Shown here one piece after another: positions 7,901-16,450 of a stretch of DNA of 54,570 nucleotides. Each line of letters begins with the position of its first letter. Positions within the stretch are counted from its first letter, which is position 1. Under the pieces are notes generated by a model. It worked only from the letters and a program-made list of their open reading frames with translations, had not been told where the DNA came from and did not search any database. The stretch is from Oscillospiraceae bacterium (GTDB lineage Bacteria; Bacillota; Clostridia; Oscillospirales; Oscillospiraceae): NCBI GenBank assembly GCA_017429325.1, contig JAFRPC010000027.1, positions 1 through 54,570 on the forward strand, read 5' to 3'. A program made the translations under genes and the position numbers.

Positions 7901-10900
7901 TCCTCGGGGTCTTCCTCGAAGTAGAAGCCTGCGATCAGGTCGCCGGTGAGATAGGTTTCAGGTTCGGGTTCGGGTTCGGGCTCCACGTCCACGATGGTAG
8001 CCAGGTCGTCGAAGGTGCCGATCAGGCCGGAGACGTTCTCCGCATCCATCACGCCGACCAGGTTGACCAGGTCTTCCTCAGTCTCAGCCATGAAGTCGAT
8101 GAAGTAGATCTTCTTGGAGCCGTTGTCAGCCACAACGATGCCCTGCTCGCCCACATCGACCTCCCAGTCGCCGTGGAGGTCAGCAGTGGTCAGCCAGGCC
8201 AGGGAGCAGTCGCTCTGGTCCTCGAAGAGGATGCCGGTGTCGAACAGCTCACTGTAGTTCAGGCTGCCGGCGGTGGGATCGACGTCGATCTCATACAGAA
8301 CGCCGGCGGTGGTCATCACGTAGTAGACATAGATCGTGGAGCTGTCGCTGGTGCTGGTGCCGCCGAAGCAGATACCGGCCATGTCGGGCAGGATGCTGGA
8401 CAGGTTCCAGCCGTAGTAGTCAGGATATACCAGCCAGCCGAGGGAGGTGGTGAACAGGGCTCTGTGGTCGTCCAGGTTGCCGCTGCTGTCCAGATGGTTC
8501 GGGTAGTTGGCAATATCCATCGGAGGATAGGTGGAGAAGTAGGAGTCGATGCCGTTCCAGGTGTTGTCGGTCTCGTAGGTCTCAGCGTCCAGGACGTAAG
8601 GCGTGGTGCCGACACCGGCGATGTAGATGTCGCCGCAGCGTCCGCCGGAGGTCACGTCGCCGGGGGCCGCAGTGCCCTTCTTGGAGGCGACAGCGCCGTC
8701 CAGGCTGATCTTGGTGAAGCGGGCGCCGAGGTCGTCTGTGACCTGTGCGCCGACAAAGGCTTCGATGCTCTTGAAGCCCTTGACCTTGACGTTGACGGTC
8801 TCAGACAGGTGCTCGCCGGCCTCGTTGGTGTCCACGGTGGTCACGGTGATGGTGGTGGTGCCTTCCTTCAGGCCGGTCACGATGCCGTCCTCGAAGGAGC
8901 AGATGGTGGGATCAGCCACCTCAACGGTGTACTCGTTGGTCTCGCCCAGCTTGACCTTGATGGACAGCTCCGCGGTGTCGCCCTCGAAGAGAACGATGTT
9001 CAGAGGCTTGACCTTCAGGGACAGGTCGGTGGCGGGCTCATACTGGTACAGACCGGTGACGGGCCACACCTTCTCGTTGAAGTCGCCCACGTCGCCGTTG
9101 ACGGTGGGATCGTTGGCGTCGATGGCGTAGAGGTGTGCGTAGTCGTCAGCGCCGTTGAGGGACAGGTAGATGAACTCGTTCTCGGGAACGTAGACCATGG
9201 AGGCCCAGACTTCGTTGGTGGAGTCAGAAACGCCGCTCAGGTCAATGCCGGTGCTGCCGACCAGCTCCCACATCACGGAACCGCTGTGGTTCATGGTGAA
9301 GGTGTACAGGTCGCCGCTCTCGGTCATGACGTAGTAGACGGCAGCGTTATCGTCGTAGTCCTCGCCGTCGTCATAGACGCCGCGGCCCATGTAGCTGATG
9401 GTAGCCATCGGGTCGGAGCCGAAGACGTAGCTGGACAGGTCGAAGTAGAGGATGCTGCCTTCCTCAGGATCGATCATGGACAGGTAGGTGCCGTTGTTGT
9501 TGGGAGCCAGGACGCGGCCGACGGTGTAGCCCATCTCGGCGAAGGCTTCCACGATGTCAGGCTGCAGCTCGACAGCGTCGGAGGGGATCCACATGGAGAC
9601 GATGCCGCCGTAGGTCTCGACCTCGTAGGTGTCGGCGTCGAAGGCCATCATGGTGTCGGCGGTGGAGCCGTAGACCATGTCGTCGATCAGAGCGCCCCAG
9701 CGGAACTGGCCGACCACGGACAGGGCTTCCCAATCATTGGTCGCGTTGGTCTCGAAGACGGAGGCCTGGCCCTTGCCGTTCTCGTCCCAGATGACGCCGC
9801 GGAGCTCCGCAACGGGAGGCTCGGTGACGACCACGAGGACCTTGGCAGTCAGGTTGGGCTCCGCCACGGTGGTGACGGTGATCTCAGTCTCGCCCGCGTT
9901 GACCGCGGAGACAGTGCCTCTGTCGTTGACGGAAGCGATGCTGGGATCGGCGGACTCGAAGGTCACGTCCTTGTCGATCAGCGTCCAGGGGAAGACCGCG
10001 ACGGTCAGGTCCTCGGACTGGCCCTTCATCATGTAAAGGACCTCGGGCTCGACGACAATATCGGTGGCTTCCTCGGTGGGCTGGATCAGGCTGGTGTGGC
10101 CGGGAACGATGATCAGGCCGTTGACGCAGCCGTACAGACGGGCGGACTGGTTGGAGCTGGTGTTGCCGGTGCCGGCGACTTCGTTGGCTCTGGTCGCCTT
10201 ACCGTTGCTGGTGTTGATGACCCACAGATAGTGGTCGTAGTCCTGGGTGGCGTTGTAGTTGGAGGCCAGGTAGAGGATGCCCTCGTTGTGGTCCCAAGCC
10301 AGGGCGCCGCCGCCGTTGTAGTTGTAGACGCCCATCAGGCCCACGGGAGCCGCAGTGATCTCAAGGGCCTCGACAGGCTCCTCGGGCTCGGGCTCAGTCT
10401 CATTGACCTTGCCGAAGACCTCGATCTGGTCCACATAGACGCGGAACTGGTCGTAGCTGTTGTAGTGACGGACAGCCACATAGACCTCTTCCTCACCGAC
10501 AAAGTCGGCCAGGTCGCCGGTGTACTGGGTCCAAACGGTGTCGGGCATGAAGTCCTCGGAAACCTTGACCATTTCGGCGGGATCGTCGGAGAGACCGGCG
10601 TACAGAGCAAGGGTCTCGGGGTAGCTGCTCATGTAGTTCTTGCCCTGGATGGAGAAGGTCGCCTCGTCATAGTCAGCCAGGTTGATGGCGGGGGAGATGG
10701 CCCAGTTGTCGGGATTCAGCGCAGTGCCGCCCGCGTAGGAGGCGGAGAGGATGCACTTGGTGCCTTCCGCCGGAGCGCTGGTGTCCACGCTCCAGTTGCG
10801 GCCGTCGCCGTCAGCGTCGATGAACTGCCAGCCTTCCTCGGCATAGTCGGTCTCGAAGCCGAAGGCATAGACCTTTTCGCCGAGCTCAGAGACTTCTTCC

Positions 10901-13900
10901 TCTTCCTCTTCCTCGACCTCAGGCAGCTCGAACTTGTACAGGGTGGCGTAGCTGGTGGAGCCGTAACCGGCAACATAGAACACGCCATTGTCGTTGATGG
11001 CCATGGTGTTCGCCACGGCATAGCTGCCGGAGGCGCCGTCCAGGGTGATGTGCACGACAGGCGTCAGAGCGCCGGTGATCAGGTCCACAGAGTAGACGGT
11101 GTTGTCGTCGCCGAGCGCGTACAGGGTCTCATCCTTGTAGTTAAAGGCCATGTCGTAGATCTCGTTGACGGTATCGGAGAACTTGCCGACGCGGGAAGCC
11201 TCGTCCAGAGCGGTCAGCTCGGCGGCATAGAGCCAGCCGTCGGTGGCGGCCATGAAGACGTAGCCGTCCACGTACTCAGCGGCGCGGACGCTCACGTCGA
11301 TGTTGGCGTAGACGCCCAGGCCCTCATAGGTACCGGCGGAGTAGTTGTAGCTCAGCTGGTCCTTGTCGATCTCCCAGACGCGGTTGCCTTCGCCGGGCGC
11401 CGCGGTGGTGGTATCCTTGACGAAGCCGATCATCAGGCCGCCGTTGTCCTCCTGCTCGCCGCTGCCGCCCAGGTTGACCTTGAAGGCAGCCTCGTTGCCG
11501 GCGTAGTCGGCAACCAGCAGAACGACCTCGTTGGGCAGGGAGACGCCCTCGAGCTCCAGAGGAACCTCGATCTCTTCGCCGGGCTCGGTCTGCTCGGGAA
11601 CGGTCTCGAAGAAGACCTTGTTGCCGGACTTGTTGGTGATGGCAACGTAAGCGATGTAGTTCTCGTCCTGTGCCTTCACGTAGATGTCGCCGGTGATCAG
11701 GTCCTGCAGAGCGCCCTTGACCACGGGAGCGGTGTTGTCGATGGTGACGGTGTAGGCGATCTTGCCGCCCTCGCCGATCACGCCGGACTCCACGACAGCC
11801 GCGAAGTCTTCGTTGGTCAGAGAACCGGAGGTGGCGACCTCGCCCTTCATGTTGGCAGCCACCATGGCGTAGTACTCAGGCAGTGCGTAGAAGCTGACGG
11901 TGACAACGTCGCCCTCGGCCACACCGGCAGCGCTGAGCTTCTTGCCCACGTTGTAGGTAGCGGGGCTGGTGTTCTGCCAGGAGCCGCCGTTCACGTAGTA
12001 GTACGCGCCGTACTTGCTGGTGGGCGTGACCTGGGAGAAGAGGACCTTGCCCTCCTCGTCCTGCACCGCAAAGCCCAGGTTGGTGAGGTTGCGGATGTTC
12101 AGGTAGGTGTAGGAGGTGATGGTGGCCTCGCTGTTCATGGCCAGCTTCTCGGCGGGGAACTTGTCCTCGACCATGTAGGGGTTGCCCATGTAGACGACGG
12201 ACTCGCCGTTGGGGGTCTTCATGGTCAGGTAGTTGATGTTGGTGACGCCGATGTAGGGCAGCTTGCCGGTGCCGTAGGCCTCGTCAATGGCGGAGGTGCG
12301 GTCCAGCATGGCGGCGTCGGTCCAGGAGCCGTAGTAGGCCAGGATGGGGATGGAGTGGACAACGTCCATCTCACCCTCTCTGGTGGCTACGGGATCCACG
12401 AAGGTGTAGCCCTGGATGTAGGTGCTGTCGTACAGGTAGTCCAGAACTTCCTTGGCCGTGTCGGTCAGCTTGATGTTGACAATGACCTCGGTGGGCTCCT
12501 CCGCCGTGATGGTGGGAGTCGCAGCGGCCTCGAGGATCAGGTGGGCGTCGTAGGTGGTGATCTTGCCGTCGCCGTCCACGTCCGCAGCGGCCTCGTCGAA
12601 GTCCGCATCCTCGGGCAGCTTGTCGGTCAGGTAGTTCAGGATGGCCTGGGCGTCGGCGGCGTTGGTCACGCCGTCCATGTTGACGTCGGCCTCGAGCATG
12701 TAGGTGTTCTCGTAGGTCTCGCCGTTGACTTCGTATGTGACCTCGTAGCCGGGATCGCTCATGCCGAAGTAGCCGATGACGTTGGAGATGCTGGTGGTGC
12801 CGGTATACTGCAGCATACCGTAGCCGCCGTTGCCCGCGTAATCCTGGAGGAAGAGGTCGGTGCGGAGCGTGAACTCCTTGGCGCCCTCAATGGGATTCAC
12901 GGTGAACTTGAAGCTGTACTCGCCGGTGCGGTCGGGATCGTCGCCCAGCTCCGCCTTGACCTTGCCGTCCTTGGCAGTGTCGGGGAAGAGGGTGGAATCC
13001 TCACCCATCAGGATGAAGGACTTGGCGCTGACCGCGTCGTCCACGTGGGCAAGGCCCGCGCCGACCCGGATGACGGAGTAGTACTCGCCGTACTGGTCGA
13101 AGACGGGATGCGCGGTGGACATCAGCAGGGAGTTGATCAGCTGACGCTGACTCAGGCCGGTCTTCTCGCACAGGTCGTTCTCACGGATGTACTGGGCCAG
13201 AACGCCCGCCATACCGTTGACCTGGGGAGCGGCCATGGAGGTGCCGGACATGACCTCATACTGGTCGTGGCCGCCGCCGCCGTTGTTCAGGCCGTTGACG
13301 GAGTAGATGGAGCCGCCGGGGGCCAGGATCTCGGGCTTCAGGACCAGGGTGCCGGGAACACCGTAGGAGGAGAAGCTGGAAACAGTCACATCGTCGGAGG
13401 GGCCGGGAGTGTAGACTTCCAGCTCTTCGGCAATGCGCATGGTGCCGACGTAGTAGGTGGTGCCGTCCTCCGCGGTGACAGGCTCGGACATGGCCTTGAT
13501 GGCCAGACCGTCAGCCTGCAGGATGGAGACAGCGGGGATGTTGGTGGTGACGCCGGTCAGGTTCATGTTGATGGCGCCGGTGGTGTTGTTGTAGATGATG
13601 CAGGCGACCGCACCGGCTTCAGCGGCAGCGTTGACCTTCTGATAGAAGGAGGAGGTGCCGCGGGAGCACAGAACGACCTTGCCCTCGATGACGTCGGCGT
13701 AGGGGGCCAGCTGGGAGTTGCCGTCGCCGTCCGCGCCGTAGTTGTCGAAGTAGACATAGCCATACTCCTTGCCCGCCAGGGTGGAGATGGGGTCGTTGCC
13801 GTAGCCGGAGGTCTCGTTGTAGAAGACGTGCTTGTCACCGAACAGGAGGGGCATACCGGTCTGGCCGGAGTTGTCCACGGAAGCCACGGTGAAGGCGTTG

Positions 13901-15234
13901 GTGAAGGAGCCGGGGCTGCCGCCGGTGGCGTAGTTGTTGTCGTCCATGTACAGATAGGAATACATGGAGCTGTTCTTCGGGGTGTCGTACCACATACCGC
14001 TGTTGCCGGCGGAGATGGAGCAGACCATGCCGTTCTCCACGAGCTCATTCATGACATCCTCATAGCCGCTGGAGAAGCCGAAGCCGGCGGCGCCGGAGCC
14101 CAGGGACAGGTTCGCGGAATCGCAGCCGAGGATGATGGCGTCCTCAATGGCGACCATGTAGTCGGAGTCGTAGGCGCCGCCGCCCTTGCCGAAGACCTTC
14201 ATGGTGACGATCTGGGCGTCGGGGGCAACACCCTGGGTGCCGACAGCTTCCAGCGCGGGCTTGAACTCGCCGTCAACCTTGATGAAGCGGTTGGCCGCGG
14301 AGATGCCCTCGACGTGGGAGCCGTGCTCGCCCTGGGAGTCGTTGATGTGCTCAATGTAGCTGACGTCCTTGTCAACGTAGTTGTAGCCGTAGCCGATCTT
14401 GGTGCTGCGGTAAGCCGCGGCGCCGGAACCGATGTTGGCGTTCAACTGATCCTTGACGGCGTCAATGCTCTCGGGGGTCAGCAGGTTGAGGGAGGCGATG
14501 TAGTCCTCGTAGGACATGCCCTTCTCCTCGGCGTTCAGAGCCAGAGCGTACTCCAGGCCCTCGCCGGAGAAGGACTGGTGCTCGCTGTCGATACCGGTGT
14601 CGATGACAGCGACCTTGCTGCCGGCGCCGGTGTAACCGGCGGCCCAGACGATGTTGGAGCCGATCATGTAGGAGGCGGCGCCGTTGTTGGGTTCGTCGCC
14701 CTTCTCAGCTACCTGAGGCTCGTAGCGGTTCTCCAGGAAAACGTCCTTGACGCCCTCGATGCCCTTGATGGTCTCGATCTGGCCGTAAAGCACGTTCGCG
14801 GAGATGAAGTTGGCCGCCAGGGTCAGATTCCACTGAACATCCAGCTTGCCGCCGATCGCGTTTTCGATCTTGGCGGTGATGGCTGCCTGGTCGGCGCGGA
14901 GGTTTTCGCGGTAGGCCTTGGCTTCTGCGTTGTTCGCAATTCCCTCGGCGCTGAAGCCGGCTTCCAGAGTGGAGGCCTTGTCCAGGGCGATGGAAACACG
15001 AACCACGTCAGTCAGCGCATGGTCTTCCTGTGCGATGGAGGTCTCTTCGTCGGTTTTGCCCAACTTCTGAGACTCCAGTTCACCGGGGTCAATGGGGGTC
15101 AAGGTGAGTTCCTCGACCGTTTTCCCTGCCGCCTTGTCCGGTTCCGCACTGGCCACGGGGACCAGGAAGGAGCCGATCATGGCAAGGGCAAGGACCACCG
15201 ACAGGATCCGGCGGAACAGCGACGTGTTCTTCAT
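4993..15234 (-). CDS. Giant secreted S8 (subtilisin-like) protease with dockerin, adhesin and SLH domains
   Basis: About 3,413 aa. Numbering below counts from the upstream ATG at 15240. I prefer ATG 15234 because AAGGAG lies 8 nt before it and only 2 nt before the upstream ATG. A signal peptide (LSVVLALAMIGSFLVPVASA) is followed by a propeptide and an S8 domain with catalytic Asp214 (AVIDTGID), His306 (GEHGSHVEG), oxyanion Asn413 (SAGNSG) and Ser668 (SGTSMAAPQ), with a PA insert before the Ser. Then come a type I dockerin-like pair of calcium loops (about 850-907), three choice-of-anchor-J/cleaved-adhesin repeats (about 1457-1613, 2437-2600, 2619-2782), two Big2-like Ig domains (about 1730-1813 and 2070-2165), a cohesin-like beta domain (about 2854-2984), and three SLH repeats (about 3227-3415). 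It should be exported and held on the secondary cell-wall polymer. The protein is strongly acidic. Substrate unknown. Confidence 0.93.
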   Translation of the reverse strand: MKNTSLFRRILSVVLALAMIGSFLVPVASAEPDKAAGKTVEELTLTPIDPGELESQKLGKTDEETSIAQEDHALTDVVRVSIALDKASTLEAGFSAEGIANNAEAKAYRENLRADQAAITAKIENAIGGKLDVQWNLTLAANFISANVLYGQIETIKGIEGVKDVFLENRYEPQVAEKGDEPNNGAASYMIGSNIVWAAGYTGAGSKVAVIDTGIDSEHQSFSGEGLEYALALNAEEKGMSYEDYIASLNLLTPESIDAVKDQLNANIGSGAAAYRSTKIGYGYNYVDKDVSYIEHINDSQGEHGSHVEGISAANRFIKVDGEFKPALEAVGTQGVAPDAQIVTMKVFGKGGGAYDSDYMVAIEDAIILGCDSANLSLGSGAAGFGFSSGYEDVMNELVENGMVCSISAGNSGMWYDTPKNSSMYSYLYMDDNNYATGGSPGSFTNAFTVASVDNSGQTGMPLLFGDKHVFYNETSGYGNDPISTLAGKEYGYVYFDNYGADGDGNSQLAPYADVIEGKVVLCSRGTSSFYQKVNAAAEAGAVACIIYNNTTGAINMNLTGVTTNIPAVSILQADGLAIKAMSEPVTAEDGTTYYVGTMRIAEELEVYTPGPSDDVTVSSFSSYGVPGTLVLKPEILAPGGSIYSVNGLNNGGGGHDQYEVMSGTSMAAPQVNGMAGVLAQYIRENDLCEKTGLSQRQLINSLLMSTAHPVFDQYGEYYSVIRVGAGLAHVDDAVSAKSFILMGEDSTLFPDTAKDGKVKAELGDDPDRTGEYSFKFTVNPIEGAKEFTLRTDLFLQDYAGNGGYGMLQYTGTTSISNVIGYFGMSDPGYEVTYEVNGETYENTYMLEADVNMDGVTNAADAQAILNYLTDKLPEDADFDEAAADVDGDGKITTYDAHLILEAAATPTITAEEPTEVIVNIKLTDTAKEVLDYLYDSTYIQGYTFVDPVATREGEMDVVHSIPILAYYGSWTDAAMLDRTSAIDEAYGTGKLPYIGVTNINYLTMKTPNGESVVYMGNPYMVEDKFPAEKLAMNSEATITSYTYLNIRNLTNLGFAVQDEEGKVLFSQVTPTSKYGAYYYVNGGSWQNTSPATYNVGKKLSAAGVAEGDVVTVSFYALPEYYAMVAANMKGEVATSGSLTNEDFAAVVESGVIGEGGKIAYTVTIDNTAPVVKGALQDLITGDIYVKAQDENYIAYVAITNKSGNKVFFETVPEQTEPGEEIEVPLELEGVSLPNEVVLLVADYAGNEAAFKVNLGGSGEQEDNGGLMIGFVKDTTTAAPGEGNRVWEIDKDQLSYNYSAGTYEGLGVYANIDVSVRAAEYVDGYVFMAATDGWLYAAELTALDEASRVGKFSDTVNEIYDMAFNYKDETLYALGDDNTVYSVDLITGALTPVVHITLDGASGSYAVANTMAINDNGVFYVAGYGSTSYATLYKFELPEVEEEEEEEVSELGEKVYAFGFETDYAEEGWQFIDADGDGRNWSVDTSAPAEGTKCILSASYAGGTALNPDNWAISPAINLADYDEATFSIQGKNYMSSYPETLALYAGLSDDPAEMVKVSEDFMPDTVWTQYTGDLADFVGEEEVYVAVRHYNSYDQFRVYVDQIEVFGKVNETEPEPEEPVEALEITAAPVGLMGVYNYNGGGALAWDHNEGILYLASNYNATQDYDHYLWVINTSNGKATRANEVAGTGNTSSNQSARLYGCVNGLIIVPGHTSLIQPTEEATDIVVEPEVLYMMKGQSEDLTVAVFPWTLIDKDVTFESADPSIASVNDRGTVSAVNAGETEITVTTVAEPNLTAKVLVVVTEPPVAELRGVIWDENGKGQASVFETNATNDWEALSVVGQFRWGALIDDMVYGSTADTMMAFDADTYEVETYGGIVSMWIPSDAVELQPDIVEAFAEMGYTVGRVLAPNNNGTYLSMIDPEEGSILYFDLSSYVFGSDPMATISYMGRGVYDDGEDYDDNAAVYYVMTESGDLYTFTMNHSGSVMWELVGSTGIDLSGVSDSTNEVWASMVYVPENEFIYLSLNGADDYAHLYAIDANDPTVNGDVGDFNEKVWPVTGLYQYEPATDLSLKVKPLNIVLFEGDTAELSIKVKLGETNEYTVEVADPTICSFEDGIVTGLKEGTTTITVTTVDTNEAGEHLSETVNVKVKGFKSIEAFVGAQVTDDLGARFTKISLDGAVASKKGTAAPGDVTSGGRCGDIYIAGVGTTPYVLDAETYETDNTWNGIDSYFSTYPPMDIANYPNHLDSSGNLDDHRALFTTSLGWLVYPDYYGWNLSSILPDMAGICFGGTSTSDSSTIYVYYVMTTAGVLYEIDVDPTAGSLNYSELFDTGILFEDQSDCSLAWLTTADLHGDWEVDVGEQGIVVADNGSKKIYFIDFMAETEEDLVNLVGVMDAENVSGLIGTFDDLATIVDVEPEPEPEPETYLTGDLIAGFYFEEDPEEEGWVFYDDDEDGFNWFWNLGDSGYASIDAYEGSGMLMSHSYENDTGALYPDNWAFSPVIDLTGAAEDVTLAFWAKAQDSDWADENFAVYVEVSGEEGMNVLIPETTVTGDWVQYTAPLADYIGKQISIGIRHFDTTDMYMLDLDAVEILENVELVEPGPEPEPAPIITGNVIAADSFEGDPFENGWTNVDADGSDNGWYWDDGTTFDEPGAYDGVGMVYSQSYINNVGAQMPDNWLVSSAIDLSDAEDDAIVSLYAKGQDPSWAAEVFAIYAGTSTNTDSMTKIGGNFTATGDWTQYTGSLADFIGEDEVYIAVRHYNVTDQYWLDVDKIEVLDDLTEGGEAAKDVPAKTYEAVPMALVSNNPLNLGRAMLNVAEQTEALTAVKMGEETAAFGGTNAIRGAVRGDLRMPVDETVAEDGVVTIDLTEDVAVTNGLYAITYNADVLTFEELTTDLVFNAYSHEIYEPAEDEPALRTGTITFAFADAEEIPAETILASLKFSYTEDEIDTTVVVVPYERNDEAVEDESLVIPIHVETPKDPNAFYLSDTLVDGAQVVIYAPFFGKALSNEAVSTSYRAGKDITPEDDIVWNPAADIVWNVTEVEGGFEFTDAEGHKLSIQAGKNNLPLDADDTVWEIVPAEADKNVYIVSTTSVGSSGDHRAIEWYSEYNEFSAYYLADNSDLTLFTMQMYVNKNGDYELPVHEHVYGEPVWTWNEDLTAATATFTCDCGDEQVLDAEITEEIITEALPHIAGEKKLIATVEFEGEEYTDEKTVEIEALPCPCEMFEDMPAYGTIEHDAIDWAFTQEPKITEGMDATHFGPEVIVTRAQAMRFLWNAAKQPAPASTENPFTDVKEGKWYTDPVLWGYHNDPRITNGMSDTEFGINVTCSRGHIITFLWNALGQPEPTIENPYTDITKPDGSSRFYTTAAIWAYEAGIFKGEDGLFNPGVDCTRAEIVTYLYRYYTGEGLME

Positions 15235-15445
15235 TGTCATGTCTCCTTATAAAAATATTTATATCGTCCGCTCAATTCCCGGGAGCGGAAAATATACGTT
15301 TTTTCCGACCGTCATGCTGATTTTTTGGATTTTTCCGAAGCCGTTTCCAAGTTTATCCAAATTCCGGCAAAATCCGCCAAATATGCACTTGATACAAGAA
15401 TCCTATTCAAATCTGCATTGCAAGTCAGCACTTTGGGTACTCTAT

Positions 15446-15474
15446 ATTCTATCAGAAAATCCCTCCGCGGTCAA
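15446..15474 (-). promoter_or_regulatory. Sigma-A-type promoter of the giant protease gene
   Basis: On the minus strand TTGACC (15474-15469), a 17-bp spacer and TAGAAT (15451-15446) form a near-consensus promoter. The implied leader to the start codon is about 200 nt of AT-rich sequence with no gene in it. Confidence 0.75.
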
Positions 15475-15790
15475 GTGCTGCGTCGCAGAAATTGTAAAAA
15501 CCTTTTCACAAAAAATTCACAAAAAATTTTCCCCGCCGTAGGGGACGGGTCCCCCGTCCCGCCGTCCCCGCCGTCCGTTCCCCGCCGTAGGGGACGGCCC
15601 CCGGACGACCCGAAAACCTCCCCTGCTTGCAGGGGAGGGGGACCGGCCTCAAGGCCGGTGGAGGGGTCGCCTCGACGACAACTTCCCCACCCATAGCGGC
15701 CAAGCTCCGGACGACCCGCATTCCCGAAACGATACGCTGGCACGGGGCGTCGAGGGCGCCGCCCCCTACGATTCCCCGCCGTCCCCCGCC

Positions 15791-16055
15791 GCCCCCGCCG
15801 TCCGTTCCAGCCGTAGGGGCGCTCATTGAGCGCCCGGCGCTCGGAACGAGCGCATTTGCCGCAGGCAAATCCGGGACGGTCCCCCAAACAGGAGACCGTC
15901 CCGGAAAAGGTTTCGCGCTTGGATCGGGTTTCGCGCTTGAATCGTTTGCTGACGCAAACAATGGATGCTCCGCATCCGCGGGCGCTTGATAAGCGCCCCT
16001 ACGGCGCAAACCGGGCGCTTCCTCCGCCTGCGGCGGATAAGAGCCGCACCCTACA
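15791..16055 (+). repeat. Multi-hairpin module, copy A (duplicated 346 bp downstream)
   Basis: This block is repeated at 16137-16401 with only about three differences. It is a chain of small hairpins bounded by heads facing outward: stem with CATTG loop, GCGCTC/GAGCGC with GGAAC loop (15837-15853), ATTTGCC/GGCAAAT (15854-15870), a larger GGGACGGT stem, GTTTGC/GCAAAC, GGATGC/GCATCC with TCC loop (15963-15977), then an inverted head unit. Related modules occur at about 27145-27375 and 31634-31790 with other arm sequences. Confidence 0.85.
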
Positions 16056-16136
16056 GCGCAAACCCAACGTTCCCCGCCGTAGGGGACGGGTCCCCCGTCC
16101 CGCCGTCCGTTCCCCGCCGTAGGGGACGGGTCCCCC

Positions 16137-16401
16137 GCCCCCGCCGTCCGTTCCAGCCGTAGGGGCGCTCATTGAGCGCCCGGCGCTCGGAACGAGCGCA
16201 TTTGCCGCAGGCAAATCCGGGACGGTCCCCCAAACAGGAGACCGTCCCGGAAAAGGCTTCGCGCTTGGATCGGGTTTCGCGCTTGAATCGTTTGCTGACG
16301 CAAACAATGGATGCTCCGCATCCGCGGGCGCTTGATAAGCGCCCCTACGGCGCAAACCGGGCGTTTCCTCCGCCTGCGGCGGATAAGAGCCGCACCCTAC
16401 G
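16137..16401 (+). repeat. Multi-hairpin module, copy B
   Basis: Near-identical direct repeat of 15791-16055. The differences seen are single transitions (for example ACAGCGC versus ACGGCGC near the right end). The recent duplication shows that these modules expand in tandem. Its right end abuts the stop codon of the NACHT gene on the opposite strand. Confidence 0.85.
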
Positions 16402-16450
16402 GCGCAGCCGCGGGCGTTTGGTCAGCGTGCCTGCGGCGTCGGTCCGGCAC

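Larger units (their letters stand above)
15531..16450. repeat. Dense head-hairpin repeat array (family 1)
   Basis: About 900 bp without a credible gene, made of palindromic units. Heads reading GTAGGGG lie at 15538, 15587, 15813, 16079, 16119 and 16159 on the plus strand; oppositely oriented heads (CCCTAC) lie near 15766, 15999, 16052, 16345 and 16398. Each is followed by a perfect short stem whose arms differ between units. Two extra hairpins, CCTCCCCT/AGGGGAGG (about 15617-15638) and ACCGGCC/GGCCGGT (about 15641-15658), belong to another repeat class. Open frames across the array come from lack of stops in GC-rich palindromes and are not genes. Confidence 0.85.

Noticed and set aside
4840-15252. 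A 10.4-kb open frame on the plus strand (about 3,470 codons) opposite the protease gene
   Set aside because: It is the antisense shadow of a strongly biased, stop-poor coding sequence. The minus strand has a signal peptide, S8 catalytic motifs, SLH repeats, ribosome site and promoter; the plus frame is low-complexity V/G/D/H with no recognisable domain.
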